A DNA stretch of 64,000 nucleotides from Bacteroidales bacterium (lineage in GTDB: Bacteria; Bacteroidota; Bacteroidia; Bacteroidales; UBA932): the NCBI GenBank assembly GCA_017443465.1, contig JAFRXO010000041.1:58395-122394 (forward strand), given 5' to 3'. Below, piece after piece: positions 34,140 through 44,034 of this stretch. Below the pieces are notes generated by a model that was not told where the DNA came from, searched no databases, and saw only the letters and a list, made by a program, of their open reading frames with translations. The stretch's first letter is position 1. Every line of letters starts with the position of its first letter. A program made the position numbers and the translations under genes.

Positions 34140-35489
34140 TCAATACTGGAATACCTTTCCTCCGGCCATAACCTCCTGGGTGGCAGGATCAAAGACGGTG
34201 TACTCATGTGTGCGGAGTGCCGCGGTGACCATGATGCAGGCGATGGAATGGTTGTATCCGGCCATATAGTTGGCATTCGGCTGCTTGCGGCTGCGGACGC
34301 ACTCCATCCAGTTGAGCATATGTGCAGTGGTCATCGGGTCGCCTCCGGTGTTGGCATCGGTCGAAATCTTGGCCGCATCCGAGAGGGAGAAGGACTCGAG
34401 CATGTTCTCCTTCATGTCGGCATCGGCCGCATTACGTGCGGTCAGGCCTCCGTTCGGGGTGACCATATTGGTGTCGAGGTTCAGTTCTCCGCCGTTGGAG
34501 TAGTAGATCTCCTTGGTGCCGCCTGCACTGTTGGTGAAGCGGGAAGAATAGATTACCTGGAATCCCTTGTCTGGATTGTCTGCCGGACCGTAGTCAAGCA
34601 CGGCGGTCATGGTGTCGTAGTTGGTACGGCCGTCCTTCCAGAGATAAATGCCTCCGTTTGCAGCTACACTGCGGGGATAATTGTAACCAGTGAACCAGTG
34701 TACAGTGTCGATCTGATGGGCCATCCACTGTCCCGGAATACCGGATGAGAACGGCCAGAACAGACGGAACTCCAAATACTTCCTGGGATCGAAGGGCTGA
34801 TAGGGACGGTTCATGAGATAACGCTTCCAGTCGGTGTCTTCCTCCTTGAGCAGAGGAACGGTCTTGAAGCGGCGCCATCTGGCGGGCTGGTTGACGTTCC
34901 AAGTCATCTCTACCATCACGATGTCCCCGAACTTACCGGAGCGGAGATAGTCATTGGCTGCATGATAGTTGGGTGCGCTGCGGCGCTGTGAGCCTATCTG
35001 GACTATAGTACCGGCCTTCTCGATAGCGGCACGAGCTGTCCTGGCATCCGCCATGGTCTCGGCGAAGGGCTTCTCTACATATGCATCCTTCTTGTTCTCG
35101 GCAGCCTCAGCTGCATGGAGAGCATGCTGGAAGTCCGCGGTGGAGATGATGACAGCATCGATGTCCTTGTCGCGGTACATCCTCTCATTGTTGACATATG
35201 TACGGATTGCATGTCCGAATTTTTCCTCCAGATTGGCCTTGGCCTGTTCGCGGCGCAGTTTCCAGAGGTCGGAAACTCCGATGATGTCGAAATTCTGGGC
35301 TTTGCAATTGTGAAGGAATGCAGGGAGCAATGCGCCTCTGAACCTGTCGGAATAACCGACGACAGCTACGTTGACCCGGTCATTCGAGCCTATGATCCTG
35401 GCATAGCTGGATGCACTCATGCCCAAGCCTCCAATCAGGATGCCGGCCGTGGACATTCCGGCGGTTTTAAGGAATTCTCGTCTTTCCAT
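34140..35489 (-). CDS. Gfo/Idh/MocA family oxidoreductase with Tat signal
   Basis: 449 aa from the ATG at 35489. The twin-arginine leader [16 protein letters not shown] precedes the Rossmann domain ([20 protein letters not shown]). The conserved EKPF motif is [15 protein letters not shown]. The C-terminal GFO_IDH_MocA_C region follows ([14 protein letters not shown]). These enzymes oxidise or rearrange sugar-like substrates with NAD(P), and exported members are common in Bacteroidota. The substrate is unknown. It is followed by the DUF6807-like gene, with a one- or few-base overlap at the junction. Confidence 0.88.
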   Translation of the reverse strand: MERREFLKTAGMSTAGILIGGLGMSASSYARIIGSNDRVNVAVVGYSDRFRGALLPAFLHNCKAQNFDIIGVSDLWKLRREQAKANLEEKFGHAIRTYVNNERMYRDKDIDAVIISTADFQHALHAAEAAENKKDAYVEKPFAETMADARTARAAIEKAGTIVQIGSQRRSAPNYHAANDYLRSGKFGDIVMVEMTWNVNQPARWRRFKTVPLLKEEDTDWKRYLMNRPYQPFDPRKYLEFRLFWPFSSGIPGQWMAHQIDTVHWFTGYNYPRSVAANGGIYLWKDGRTNYDTMTAVLDYGPADNPDKGFQVIYSSRFTNSAGGTKEIYYSNGGELNLDTNMVTPNGGLTARNAADADMKENMLESFSLSDAAKISTDANTGGDPMTTAHMLNWMECVRSRKQPNANYMAGYNHSIACIMVTAALRTHEYTVFDPATQEVMAGGKVFQY

Positions 35490-35512
35490 GATTTGGTGTA
35501 TTAATGTTAATG

Positions 35513-36037
35513 TTATTTCGACTGATATTCGATCACGATTCCGCCCGGATAGGACGAACCGTACTTCTTGACAGCATCCGCTCCCTTCAGCCATGTAATC
35601 CCGTAGACAGCTTTCATATTAGAGATAGGCTGCCCCGCCTCCATGAACTTCCCGTCTACGACATATGTAACCCTGTCACCTGCGATACCGACCCGCAACT
35701 GGCTGAGCCCGAGCTGGTCGCCTGCAAAGGAATACTTGGATTTCTGGAGTTTCACCTTCCCGGAATAGGACTGGGTGTACAATTTCAGGGTGGCCTTCTT
35801 TGCTGAATACTTGCCCACTGAAATCAGCCTCATGGGAACATTGGTCACGGACTTAAGCCTGTCCAGCCCTACCTTCTTGCCATCGACCATCAAAACGGTC
35901 CCTGCAGGGATATTGTCTGCGGGCAACAGCATTATGACTCCATCACTGCTGGTCTGGGCACTGACAGAAGGGGTAAGAGACATGGAAAAAGCAAGTGCCA
36001 GGAAGGACACTGCAGCAACTAGCAGATTGTTTCTCAT
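35513..36037 (-). CDS. Secreted protein with lone TonB-plug-like segment
   Basis: 174 aa from the ATG at 36037; the open frame extends upstream to 36112 but would put the signal peptide internally. The signal peptide is MRNNLLVAAVSFLALAFSMS. A short strand-rich domain follows (VLMVDGKKVGLDRLKSV). The C-terminal half looks like the core of a TonB plug: YVVDGKFMEAGQPIS, KGADAVKKYGSSYPGG and IVIEYQSK. No barrel is present. It may be an anti-repressor or sensor ending, as in BlaR1-like Bacteroidota proteins, or a degraded receptor. The function is unknown. Confidence 0.65.
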   Translation of the reverse strand: MRNNLLVAAVSFLALAFSMSLTPSVSAQTSSDGVIMLLPADNIPAGTVLMVDGKKVGLDRLKSVTNVPMRLISVGKYSAKKATLKLYTQSYSGKVKLQKSKYSFAGDQLGLSQLRVGIAGDRVTYVVDGKFMEAGQPISNMKAVYGITWLKGADAVKKYGSSYPGGIVIEYQSK

Positions 36038-36119
36038 AATACCTACTTGAAATAAACGCATAATCTTTGCTAATCTAAGAATAATTCCGGATTTTTCAAG
36101 CAGATTACCCATCTTTTAC

Positions 36120-36127
36120 TATTTTTG
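36120..36127 (+). promoter_or_regulatory. -7 box immediately before the YczE-like gene
   Basis: TATTTTTG, full TAnnTTTG match, ending 4 nt before the ATG at 36132. If used, the mRNA would begin at or just after the start codon (leaderless). No good -33. Confidence 0.35.
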
Positions 36128-36131
36128 TACC

Positions 36132-36824
36132 ATGACATCTGAGAAAAAAAGCGCGAAAGAATATGCCATCAGGTACCTTGTCGGGACCCTTGGGATGGCC
36201 TTGGCGGCATTCGGGCCTGCCTTCTCCATAAAATCGGACCTTGGCACGGCTCCATACCCGTGTCCGCCTTACATCCTTCACCTGTGGGACTCTTCCTGGA
36301 CTGTAGGTGAGTTCACCGCACTCGAGAATCTGGCCTTCATAGTGGCCCAGCTCCTGATCCTGAGGAAGAAATTCAAACCCGCCCTCCTGATGCAGATCCC
36401 GGCCATATTCCTGTTCAGCCTCTTCATTGACGTTGCCATATGGCTCTGCAGTCCGATAGTAGCCACCGGATTCGCCTCGAGGCTCTTCCTGTGCATCCTC
36501 GCCGTCATCTTCACAGCAGCAGGAATCTCGCTGGAAGTCGTAGGGAAAGCCTGGATGCTCCCGGGCGACCAGACCATATCCGCGCTGACTGACACCTTCG
36601 GATGGAAATTCAGCAACACCAAGATCGGCCTGGACATCTTCCTGGTCGCATTCACCGCCATATTCTCAATGATCCAGTTCGGTCATCCCCAAGGTCCCCA
36701 GGGAATAACGGTCATAGGGATAGGCACCCTCATCCTGATGGTGTTCACAGGCCTGTGCATGAAAGTCACCACTCCCCTTGCCGACCGGATACTGAAAATA
36801 AACAAGACCTCAGATAATGGATAG
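36132..36824 (+). CDS. YczE/YitT-like membrane protein (DUF6198)
   Basis: 230 aa, with about five to six membrane helices and no signal peptide cleavage site. The family motif FGPAFSIKSDLGTAPYPC and the GITVIGIGT loop match the YczE/YyaS/YitT group. Their transport or regulatory role is not known. The last 8 nt overlap the start of the MBL hydrolase gene, so the two are co-translated. Confidence 0.82.
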   Translation: MTSEKKSAKEYAIRYLVGTLGMALAAFGPAFSIKSDLGTAPYPCPPYILHLWDSSWTVGEFTALENLAFIVAQLLILRKKFKPALLMQIPAIFLFSLFIDVAIWLCSPIVATGFASRLFLCILAVIFTAAGISLEVVGKAWMLPGDQTISALTDTFGWKFSNTKIGLDIFLVAFTAIFSMIQFGHPQGPQGITVIGIGTLILMVFTGLCMKVTTPLADRILKINKTSDNG

Positions 36825-37746
36825 AAGACAATTCCTGGGAGCCGCAGCAGCGACTGTGGCAGCGGCAGCATACTCTCCAGTAGAGACAGCCGCAAAAGCA
36901 ACTATGACTCCTGCCGGGAGCAAAGATCCGAAGGGAATCCTCGTACGTTTCCTGGGAACAGGGGCCGCAGACTGGAAGGGACGGGATGACAGAGGAGAAC
37001 TCCGCAGGCTGAGCAGCGTACTGATAGACAATGATTTCCTTATTGATTTCACTCCTACGGACGCCGACATGCTCCCAAAGGATGTGCATCCCACGACCAT
37101 TTTCTATACCCACTCTCACGCCGACCATTACAACGCCAAAGCTGCGGTTGAACTCGGGATCAGGCAGGTCTACCTCAACCATTCCTGGTACGAATTCGCA
37201 GTTAAAGACTTTGAGGCTGCCGCAAAAGAACTGGGCAAGGCCGTCCCGGCAATCACTCCGGTCAACATAGGGACCTCCATAGACGTAAACGGACTGAAGG
37301 TTACCGCCCTCCCGGCCAACCACGGGACAGGACATACTTTCGAACAGACCATGATGTACCTTCTCGAGAAGAAAGGCGCCAGGGTAATCTATGCGACAGA
37401 CACCGGAGGCATCCCCTCACTCGCGGCCAGGATAGCCGGCATCGATGCCCACGTAAAACCCGGAAATCCCATCACAGGACTCATCATGGAAGCTACCATG
37501 GGAATGGACCATGACATCGATTTCAGGATATTCACCCATTCGAGCGTAGGCCTGGTGGAGCGCACCGCTACCGTCCTTGAGCAGACCGGAAGGTACACTC
37601 CTGTCGACAAAGGCCAGCCGGTTTATCTGACCCATATGGCCAGGACTCTCCACGGGACCCAGGCGGAGCTTGATGCGAATCTGCCAAAAAACCTCAAGGC
37701 CGCATATGACGGCCTCGAGGTGATTTTCAAGTTCCCCGGAGCGTGA
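36817..37746 (+). CDS. MBL-fold metallo-hydrolase with Tat signal
   Basis: 309 aa. The twin-arginine leader MDRRQFLGAAAATVAA is followed by the metal motif YTHSHADHYNA (HxHxDH) and further ligands in NHGTGHTF, DTGG and THMAR. It is close in layout to PhnP-like/phosphodiesterase MBL proteins. Zinc or another metal is expected. The substrate is unknown. It overlaps the YczE-like gene by 8 nt, and its stop abuts, without a gap, the stop of the convergent S9 peptidase. Confidence 0.88.
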   Translation: MDRRQFLGAAAATVAAAAYSPVETAAKATMTPAGSKDPKGILVRFLGTGAADWKGRDDRGELRRLSSVLIDNDFLIDFTPTDADMLPKDVHPTTIFYTHSHADHYNAKAAVELGIRQVYLNHSWYEFAVKDFEAAAKELGKAVPAITPVNIGTSIDVNGLKVTALPANHGTGHTFEQTMMYLLEKKGARVIYATDTGGIPSLAARIAGIDAHVKPGNPITGLIMEATMGMDHDIDFRIFTHSSVGLVERTATVLEQTGRYTPVDKGQPVYLTHMARTLHGTQAELDANLPKNLKAAYDGLEVIFKFPGA

Positions 37747-40632
37747 TTATTCCGCCGGCTCGAATCCGAAGTACTCGCCCTTGCGCGTAGCCGGAACTCC
37801 GTACTTCATCCATGCCGGCATGGGCTCTCCCTTGAGATAGTGATCGAAGAACTGCTGAAGCCTGCGTGACAGGTCGAGGCAGTTCTTCCTTTCAAGCAGG
37901 TTGTGGGCCTCGTTGTTGTACTGGAGCATCCACACCTTCTTATCCAGGCGTCTCAGATCGGAGAAATACTCGATTCCCTGATACCAGGGAACGGCCCCGT
38001 CAGCATCATTGTGCATAATCAGGAGAGGAGTGTTCACCTTGTCGGCAAAAAATGCCGGAGAGTTCTCGATGTAGAGGTCGAGCCCTCCTTCCTCCCAGAG
38101 GCTCTTGCCGATACGGCTTTGTCCCCTTTCGTACTGACCGGCCCTGGTGATACCTGATTCCCAACGGATTCCGCCATATGCTGAAGTCATGTTGCTCACC
38201 GGAGCCCCGGCCCCGGCCGCTGCAAACATATCAGTGTGGGTCACTAGCCATGCAGTCTGGTAACCGCCCCAGCTCTGTCCCTGGATGGCCATCTTGCTCT
38301 TGTCGGCGAAGGGATATTTCCGGCACAGCGCCTCGGCTCCGGAACATATGCAGTTATATGCGCTCTGTCCGGGATGACCGACCTTGTAAACGATGTCCGG
38401 TATGAAGCATATGTAGCCGCGGCTAGTAAAGAAGGTGATGTTTACAGTGGAGCGTGAAGGGGCAGGAGTGCGGAATGCATAGAGGTCCTCGGAATATTTC
38501 TCGTAGAAATAGACCATTACGGGCAGCTTGTCCGTATCCTTTACTCCGTCCGGGATGAACACAAGTCCCTTCAGCGGAGTGCCGTCATATGCATTCCATT
38601 GGAACAGTTCAGCCCTTCCCCAGCGATAATCCTCTTTCTGGGGATTGATGGCAGTCACCTTCTGCTCGGAAGCGAACCAGTCGTCCGTAAGATACAGGTC
38701 ATAGCAGTTGCGGAAATTGCCTTTCTGGAAAGCGACCACCGGAGCCTTTTCAGCCTTGATCACGGAATAGAATGTCAGGGTGTCAAGGAAGAATTCAGGA
38801 GTCCCAGGCTTGGACAGGCTGATCCTTCCGACTCCCCTCCTCTGGTCGTCTTCATTGCGCACCGCCAGGCAAAGGGGTTCCTTTTCTGAAAGGGCTTTCC
38901 TCATCTGAAGAGAAGCCTGATTCGGGGTCAGTCTTGCAGGCACCGGATCGGCAGTCCTGAATACCAGGTGGTTACGTCTTCCGTAACCGGCTGTGAGATT
39001 CATTGCGGAACTTCCGTCAGGAGACAGTTTCCAGACATCGTAACGGTCAGCCACCAGCAGGGCCTTGTCGCCCTCCAGCCACCTGGGGTTCCGGTCATAT
39101 GGGCCTGCGTTCGAAGGATGGTCATCCTCCTCATCGAAGAAATTGGTTCCGAGGCTGCCAGTAAGGTTCACGGCCTTTCCGCCGGCGATGTCATATGTGT
39201 GCCAGTTCATGTCGGACTCATCATACCAGTAAAGGTACTTTCCTGCAGGTGAGACCCTCACCTCACCGTTGAGTTTCCTCGCAACCGGTGTGCGGGAACC
39301 GTCTTTGAGAGAGACTATGTCCACGTCCACGGATGATTCATATGTCCAGACATATGAACGGGCGTACTTCCCTTCGTCGAGCGAGACGGCTACATCTCCA
39401 TTTCCCCCGTCCGGGAAGAGGATCTCGTCGAAGAATGAAGTCGTCAACGGGACTAGGGTCTTCGAGAGACTCTCAAGGTCGATTACGGACATATATGTCT
39501 TGTTGCGCGTCCTCTCAAGATCCTTGAGCTGCTGCGGAGGAGTGTAGGGCGCATCCCAGTTCCATATGTCCAGCTGGGCAGTCTCGAAGTCTACGATCGT
39601 AGTATCCTTCGGCGGAGTCAGGGGGGCTATGCCGGTGAAGAGTCGCTTCCCGTCCTTGGAGAAGAATATCTTGCTGTTCTCCGTAAGTGTCCATTTGTCT
39701 GTATTTTCCACCTGATGCCCCTGGGAGAAGATCTCTCTGGAAGAATACTCGTGACCGTTGAACCTGTCCTTCTTGCGGTCGGCGGCGGAAGCATATGTCT
39801 TGTTTATCCTCACAAGAGTCATTGAGCATCGCTTGCTACCGGTGTCATTCGTATCCTTCGAGGCTGTGAATGCCATTACTCCGCCCCCGTCGCTAAAGGC
39901 CGGAGTTCCGTAGAACTCTGCGCCGGTGCAAAGGGTGTCGATCTTACCGAACGGAAGGTCGGCCATCATAACTCCTGATATACTGAGGCTGTCCTTCTTG
40001 TCTTTCTTTGCGGTCATTGCCAGCATCTTCCCGTCGACGCTGAAAGCGAACTTGTCAACCCCGGCAAGGGAATCGGCCTGGCCTGTTTCAGGATTGTAAA
40101 CAACTATCCCTGAATGCTTTTTCTTGCCGTCCTTACTCTTCCACGAAGTCTTGTAGGCGACATATGGCCTGGATGTGAAGCCTGAAGAAATGGATTCTAC
40201 CGCCGGGAACTTTTTCAGCTGCATCGAAGAAAGGTCGACTACGGCAAGGGAATCCTTGGTCATATCATCCTTTTTCTTCTTGTCGATCTTCTCCTGACGG
40301 TTCTTCGCATATTCCGGCTTTATCCTGGCGTACAGCCACTTGCCCTCGGGATCCAGGGAAGGCATATATCCGCGCGGGACTGTAAGGGTGAGCACCTGCG
40401 CTTTCTGCTTCTTTGTCGCGGGGACGGTTTTCCTGACAGTCAGTTCACCGTCTCCTTGCTGGGGATTAACCTGATAGACCAGGACATTCCCGTCAGGAGT
40501 CATCAAGGTTCCTGATACGGACTGCCAGGAATCGTACACATCATGGTCCATGGCCTTCTTCTGGGCCGAAGCATTAAAGGTCAGGGCCGAAGAGGCTGCA
40601 AAAACTGCAATCGCCAGAAAGATTTTTTTCAT
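37747..40632 (-). CDS. S9 family peptidase (prolyl oligopeptidase type), exported
   Basis: 961 aa with a signal peptide (MKKIFLAIAVFAASSALTFNASAQ). A long beta-propeller part (to about residue 690) precedes an alpha/beta-hydrolase domain. The catalytic serine is near residue 790 in GQSWGGYQ, the aspartate is in HNDADGAVPW and the histidine in NNEAHNL. It is expected to release dipeptides or process peptides in the periplasm. It has an own promoter box TATATTTG 25 nt upstream, and its start lies in a CATATG context. Confidence 0.92.
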   Translation of the reverse strand: MKKIFLAIAVFAASSALTFNASAQKKAMDHDVYDSWQSVSGTLMTPDGNVLVYQVNPQQGDGELTVRKTVPATKKQKAQVLTLTVPRGYMPSLDPEGKWLYARIKPEYAKNRQEKIDKKKKDDMTKDSLAVVDLSSMQLKKFPAVESISSGFTSRPYVAYKTSWKSKDGKKKHSGIVVYNPETGQADSLAGVDKFAFSVDGKMLAMTAKKDKKDSLSISGVMMADLPFGKIDTLCTGAEFYGTPAFSDGGGVMAFTASKDTNDTGSKRCSMTLVRINKTYASAADRKKDRFNGHEYSSREIFSQGHQVENTDKWTLTENSKIFFSKDGKRLFTGIAPLTPPKDTTIVDFETAQLDIWNWDAPYTPPQQLKDLERTRNKTYMSVIDLESLSKTLVPLTTSFFDEILFPDGGNGDVAVSLDEGKYARSYVWTYESSVDVDIVSLKDGSRTPVARKLNGEVRVSPAGKYLYWYDESDMNWHTYDIAGGKAVNLTGSLGTNFFDEEDDHPSNAGPYDRNPRWLEGDKALLVADRYDVWKLSPDGSSAMNLTAGYGRRNHLVFRTADPVPARLTPNQASLQMRKALSEKEPLCLAVRNEDDQRRGVGRISLSKPGTPEFFLDTLTFYSVIKAEKAPVVAFQKGNFRNCYDLYLTDDWFASEQKVTAINPQKEDYRWGRAELFQWNAYDGTPLKGLVFIPDGVKDTDKLPVMVYFYEKYSEDLYAFRTPAPSRSTVNITFFTSRGYICFIPDIVYKVGHPGQSAYNCICSGAEALCRKYPFADKSKMAIQGQSWGGYQTAWLVTHTDMFAAAGAGAPVSNMTSAYGGIRWESGITRAGQYERGQSRIGKSLWEEGGLDLYIENSPAFFADKVNTPLLIMHNDADGAVPWYQGIEYFSDLRRLDKKVWMLQYNNEAHNLLERKNCLDLSRRLQQFFDHYLKGEPMPAWMKYGVPATRKGEYFGFEPAE

Positions 40633-40656
40633 ATGACTGGATATTTCTATGAATTA

Positions 40657-40664
40657 CAAATATA
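40657..40664 (-). promoter_or_regulatory. -7 box upstream of the S9 peptidase
   Basis: The minus strand reads TATATTTG, a full match, 25 nt before the ATG at 40632. No -33 was found. Confidence 0.5.
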
Positions 40665-40707
40665 ATAATTCCTGCGGGAGAATTAATCTAAGGAATTAAC
40701 CCTTAGT

Positions 40708-40738
40708 GTTGTGAATTGCTTTCGATTTATTACCTTTG
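40708..40738 (+). promoter_or_regulatory. Promoter of the clan GH-D alpha-galactosidase
   Basis: GTTG (40708-40711), a 19-nt spacer and TACCTTTG (40731-40738). This fits the Bacteroidota consensus with one -33 mismatch. It places transcription start near 40745 and so favours the ATG at 40759 over the ATG at 40741. Confidence 0.6.
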
Positions 40739-40758
40739 ATATGCTAACAACAGCTATC

Positions 40759-42996
40759 ATGACCACAAGAAGGAAATTCATAAAAGGCGTTACTCTCGGA
40801 ACGATTGCCCTCTCTTCATCCGGGGCAATGCATGCTTTCTCATCAGTAGACGAAAAGGAACATAATGCCCCGGCAGAAACAGGAGAAAGGGCAGGAAATG
40901 ATGCTGGAGGCTGGAGCTATACTTTCGATGAAAAAGAATCAATGCTTCACCTCAGCGCTCCTTCCGTCGAAATCGATGCCCATCTGTCGTTCATCTCCGG
41001 TGAAGCATCCTGGTCACTGGCGGCATCGAGAGATGGCGTCCGGGACAGATTCTCAATTGTAGATCCGAAAGGTAACGTGCAGGGATACTGGGTCTTGAAC
41101 ATTGACGGCGGGAGGCTTGAAATCCTGTTCTACCACCGTTCGGCCCAGAACTACGCGGGGGTGTTCTCACTTGAAGGAAAGGTCAGGAGCAAGAAGGATG
41201 CATTCGCCTGCAGAACGCATCCGGCAGATGGAGAACGTGTCCTCAACCTCTCGTCAGGAGTCGTCGACAACAAGCATAACGACAGCATTTTCGCCCTGGA
41301 AGAAGACATCCTGGTCGCATTTTCCGCATCTGCCATTGACCTGTCAAGCGAAGATGACGGATCATTCAGCATCAAGATGTCAGGGCGCATAGATTCATCG
41401 GCAGAATCCACATTTGCCATCACCTTGACCAATGACTGGTTCAAGAGAAGGTATATGCCTTATTACAAGGCGATTTCCACGAAACCGGAACATAAGGTCC
41501 CCACGGGCTGGATGTCATGGAATACGTATTTTGACACGGCCACGGCGGAAGACAATCTGGCTGAGGCCCGGATAGGCAAGAAATATCTGCAACCATTCGG
41601 TTGCGATATCTGGCATATCGAGTCGTGGCAGGGCAACTCCGACAAGCTTCCGGTTTCCGGCTTTTTCAACATGAATCTCGAAGTCAACGAGAAACAGTTC
41701 CCGGAAGGGATGAAGAAGCTGGCGGATGACATCAGGGAACTGGGGTTCATACCGGGCATATGGACAGCTCCGTTCGGAACCGGCAACGTTGAATTCTACA
41801 ATGAGCACAGAGGCTGGTTCCTCCACGACAAAAACGGCAAACCAATCTCCTGCTGGAACGGGCGTTACACCCTTGACCCTACTGTTCCCGAGGCAAGGGA
41901 TCATATTAAGAAGATACACCGCATAGCAGCTCGGGAATGGGGATACAGATACTTCAAGGTCGACGGAATGTCCGGCCGCAATCAAGGTTACTGCGCCCAT
42001 TTGTACGAAAGGCCGGAAATCCGTGCATGTTTCCATGATCCCGAATGCCCGAATCCATTCGAGCTGTGCGTAAAGGCGATACGGGAAGGGATAGGAGAAG
42101 ACAGTTACCTGCTGGCATGCCAGGGGCACAGCACCGGGCCGGAGTCCACATATGCAGATGCATCCCGTCTCGGAGCAGACATCGTACATCCCAACAAGCC
42201 AGTCGTCTGGCCGAACGTCATGAATCAGGCGCGCTGTTTCCTGAACCAGGCTTTCGCCCACAACATAACGATGATATGCGATCCGGACACCTTGCTAGTA
42301 AAGGACCTGCCGGTAGAAGAAGCCTGGGTTTCCGCTACTATTGTCGCCCTGCCCGGACAGCTGACTTTCTTCGGAGACAAGCTGGGCGGTTTGAAGATGG
42401 ACAAGATGAAGATCCTGCAGCAGACACTTCCTGCCGCAAGGGTCAGGCCTGTGAGCCTGTATCCGTATTTCGAAATGCTGCCTGTCTGGAATCTGGGCAT
42501 AAACAATTCTATGATGCCGGAGTACAATGTCGTCGCCCTTTTCAACTGGGGTGATGAGGACAGCATTGTTTCCGCCACAGCAAAGGAACTGGGAATCAGT
42601 CCTTCGGCATGGGATACATATGAATTCTGGACCGGCTCTGCGGGAAGTTGCGACAATGGTATCATACAGGCATCCGTTCCCGCGCATGGAGTAAGGGTAT
42701 TCTCTCTACATCCGAAGCAGGACCGGCCGCAATGGATAGGAAGCGACAGGCATATCACCATGATGGCTTCAGAAATCTCCGATTACTCTTGGAGCGGCAA
42801 CACACTTTCAATGGACATCGACGTGGTCGGCGGCTTCCCGATGACACAGCACTTCAGGATTCCGAAGGGATATGCGCTGAATAAAGTCATATGTCAGGGG
42901 GCAAAGGTGAAACGGACTATTGAAAACGGACATCTCGCGTTGACCATCGACAGCCGCAAAACACAGAAAGTGCATCTCGAATTGGTATTCCTGTAG
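40759..42996 (+). CDS. Alpha-galactosidase-like glycoside hydrolase, clan GH-D (GH36/GH27)
   Basis: 745 aa from the ATG at 40759, which gives a Tat leader ([14 protein letters not shown]). An earlier ATG (40741) would lie before the predicted transcription start. The N-terminal beta-sandwich is followed by the (beta/alpha)8 barrel with [23 protein letters not shown] and [11 protein letters not shown]; the aspartate in the last is the likely nucleophile. It would release terminal alpha-galactose from oligosaccharides or glycans. GH36 versus GH27 was not decided, and other alpha-linked sugars are possible. Confidence 0.82.
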   Translation: MTTRRKFIKGVTLGTIALSSSGAMHAFSSVDEKEHNAPAETGERAGNDAGGWSYTFDEKESMLHLSAPSVEIDAHLSFISGEASWSLAASRDGVRDRFSIVDPKGNVQGYWVLNIDGGRLEILFYHRSAQNYAGVFSLEGKVRSKKDAFACRTHPADGERVLNLSSGVVDNKHNDSIFALEEDILVAFSASAIDLSSEDDGSFSIKMSGRIDSSAESTFAITLTNDWFKRRYMPYYKAISTKPEHKVPTGWMSWNTYFDTATAEDNLAEARIGKKYLQPFGCDIWHIESWQGNSDKLPVSGFFNMNLEVNEKQFPEGMKKLADDIRELGFIPGIWTAPFGTGNVEFYNEHRGWFLHDKNGKPISCWNGRYTLDPTVPEARDHIKKIHRIAAREWGYRYFKVDGMSGRNQGYCAHLYERPEIRACFHDPECPNPFELCVKAIREGIGEDSYLLACQGHSTGPESTYADASRLGADIVHPNKPVVWPNVMNQARCFLNQAFAHNITMICDPDTLLVKDLPVEEAWVSATIVALPGQLTFFGDKLGGLKMDKMKILQQTLPAARVRPVSLYPYFEMLPVWNLGINNSMMPEYNVVALFNWGDEDSIVSATAKELGISPSAWDTYEFWTGSAGSCDNGIIQASVPAHGVRVFSLHPKQDRPQWIGSDRHITMMASEISDYSWSGNTLSMDIDVVGGFPMTQHFRIPKGYALNKVICQGAKVKRTIENGHLALTIDSRKTQKVHLELVFL

Positions 42997-43007
42997 AAAA
43001 ATATCCA

Positions 43008-43015
43008 TATATTTG
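43008..43015 (+). promoter_or_regulatory. -7 box upstream of obg
   Basis: TATATTTG, a full TAnnTTTG match, 18 nt before the ATG at 43034. An ATTG lies 23 nt upstream, slightly too far to be a standard -33. Confidence 0.5.
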
Positions 43016-43033
43016 CTGGAAAAGGAGAAAACT

Positions 43034-44023
43034 ATGCCCGATTCTAACTTCATAGACTACGTAAAGATATTCTGCGCGTCCGGACACGGGGGTGCAGGGT
43101 CCGCCCACCTGCACAGGGCCAAATACATCCCTAAAGGCGGTCCTGACGGAGGAAACGGAGGACGCGGAGGGCACATCATCCTGCGTGCAAGCCACCAGTT
43201 CTGGACGCTCATCCACCTGAAATACCGCAAGATCATCAAAGCTGACAGCGGAGGCCCCGGAGGAGAGCGCCTGAAGAGGGGCAAGAACGGACAGGACATA
43301 TGGCTGGACGTCCCCATAGGGACTGTCGTCAAGGATGCTGAAAGCGGAGAGGTCCTCTTTGAAATGGTCGACGACGGACAGGAAAGGATACTCTGCCGCG
43401 GAGGTAAGGGTGGCCTCGGGAATGACAACTTCAAGTCCCCTACCAACCAGACCCCGAGATATGCACAGCCCGGGGAAGACGGGCAGGAGGGATGGTTCAT
43501 CCTGGAACTGAAAGTGCTGGCGGATGTCGGTCTGGTAGGTTTCCCGAATGCCGGGAAATCCACACTGCTGTCGGCGGTCACGTCAGCCCGCCCGAAAATA
43601 GCCAACTACCCGTTCACGACCCTTGAACCCAATCTGGGCATAGTTAAATACCGTGACGACAAGTCGTTCGTTATCGCAGACATCCCCGGAATCATCGAGG
43701 GAGCCCACGAGGGCAAAGGCATAGGACTGAGGTTCCTGAGACACATCGAGAGGAACTCCATCCTGCTCTTCATGATTTCCGCCGAGGAACCTGATGTCCG
43801 TGAGGGATATCTCACCCTCCTGAGGGAACTTGAGCTCTACAATCCGGAGCTTCTTGACAAGAAGAGGGTGATTGCAGTTACCAAATGCGACCTGGTCTCA
43901 GCGCAGGTCAAATCCCAGATAGAGAAAAAGCTACCTGAAGATATCCCCCACGTGATGATTTCTTCTGTCTCAGGAGAAGGCCTGCAGCAACTGCTGGACC
44001 TCTTGTGGACTGAGCTCAATTAG
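43034..44023 (+). CDS. obg: GTPase Obg/CgtA
   Basis: 329 aa from the ATG at 43034; an earlier start at 43013 lies in the promoter box. The glycine-rich Obg domain shows [20 protein letters not shown] and GGNGGRGGH. The G domain follows with GFPNAGKST (G1), [16 protein letters not shown] (G3) and TKCD (G4). It works in 50S ribosome assembly and stress response. It is read with the PAP2 gene 11 nt downstream, and no C-terminal OCT domain is seen, as in many Bacteroidota. Confidence 0.96.
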   Translation: MPDSNFIDYVKIFCASGHGGAGSAHLHRAKYIPKGGPDGGNGGRGGHIILRASHQFWTLIHLKYRKIIKADSGGPGGERLKRGKNGQDIWLDVPIGTVVKDAESGEVLFEMVDDGQERILCRGGKGGLGNDNFKSPTNQTPRYAQPGEDGQEGWFILELKVLADVGLVGFPNAGKSTLLSAVTSARPKIANYPFTTLEPNLGIVKYRDDKSFVIADIPGIIEGAHEGKGIGLRFLRHIERNSILLFMISAEEPDVREGYLTLLRELELYNPELLDKKRVIAVTKCDLVSAQVKSQIEKKLPEDIPHVMISSVSGEGLQQLLDLLWTELN

Positions 44024-44034
44024 CCGGAAAAAAC

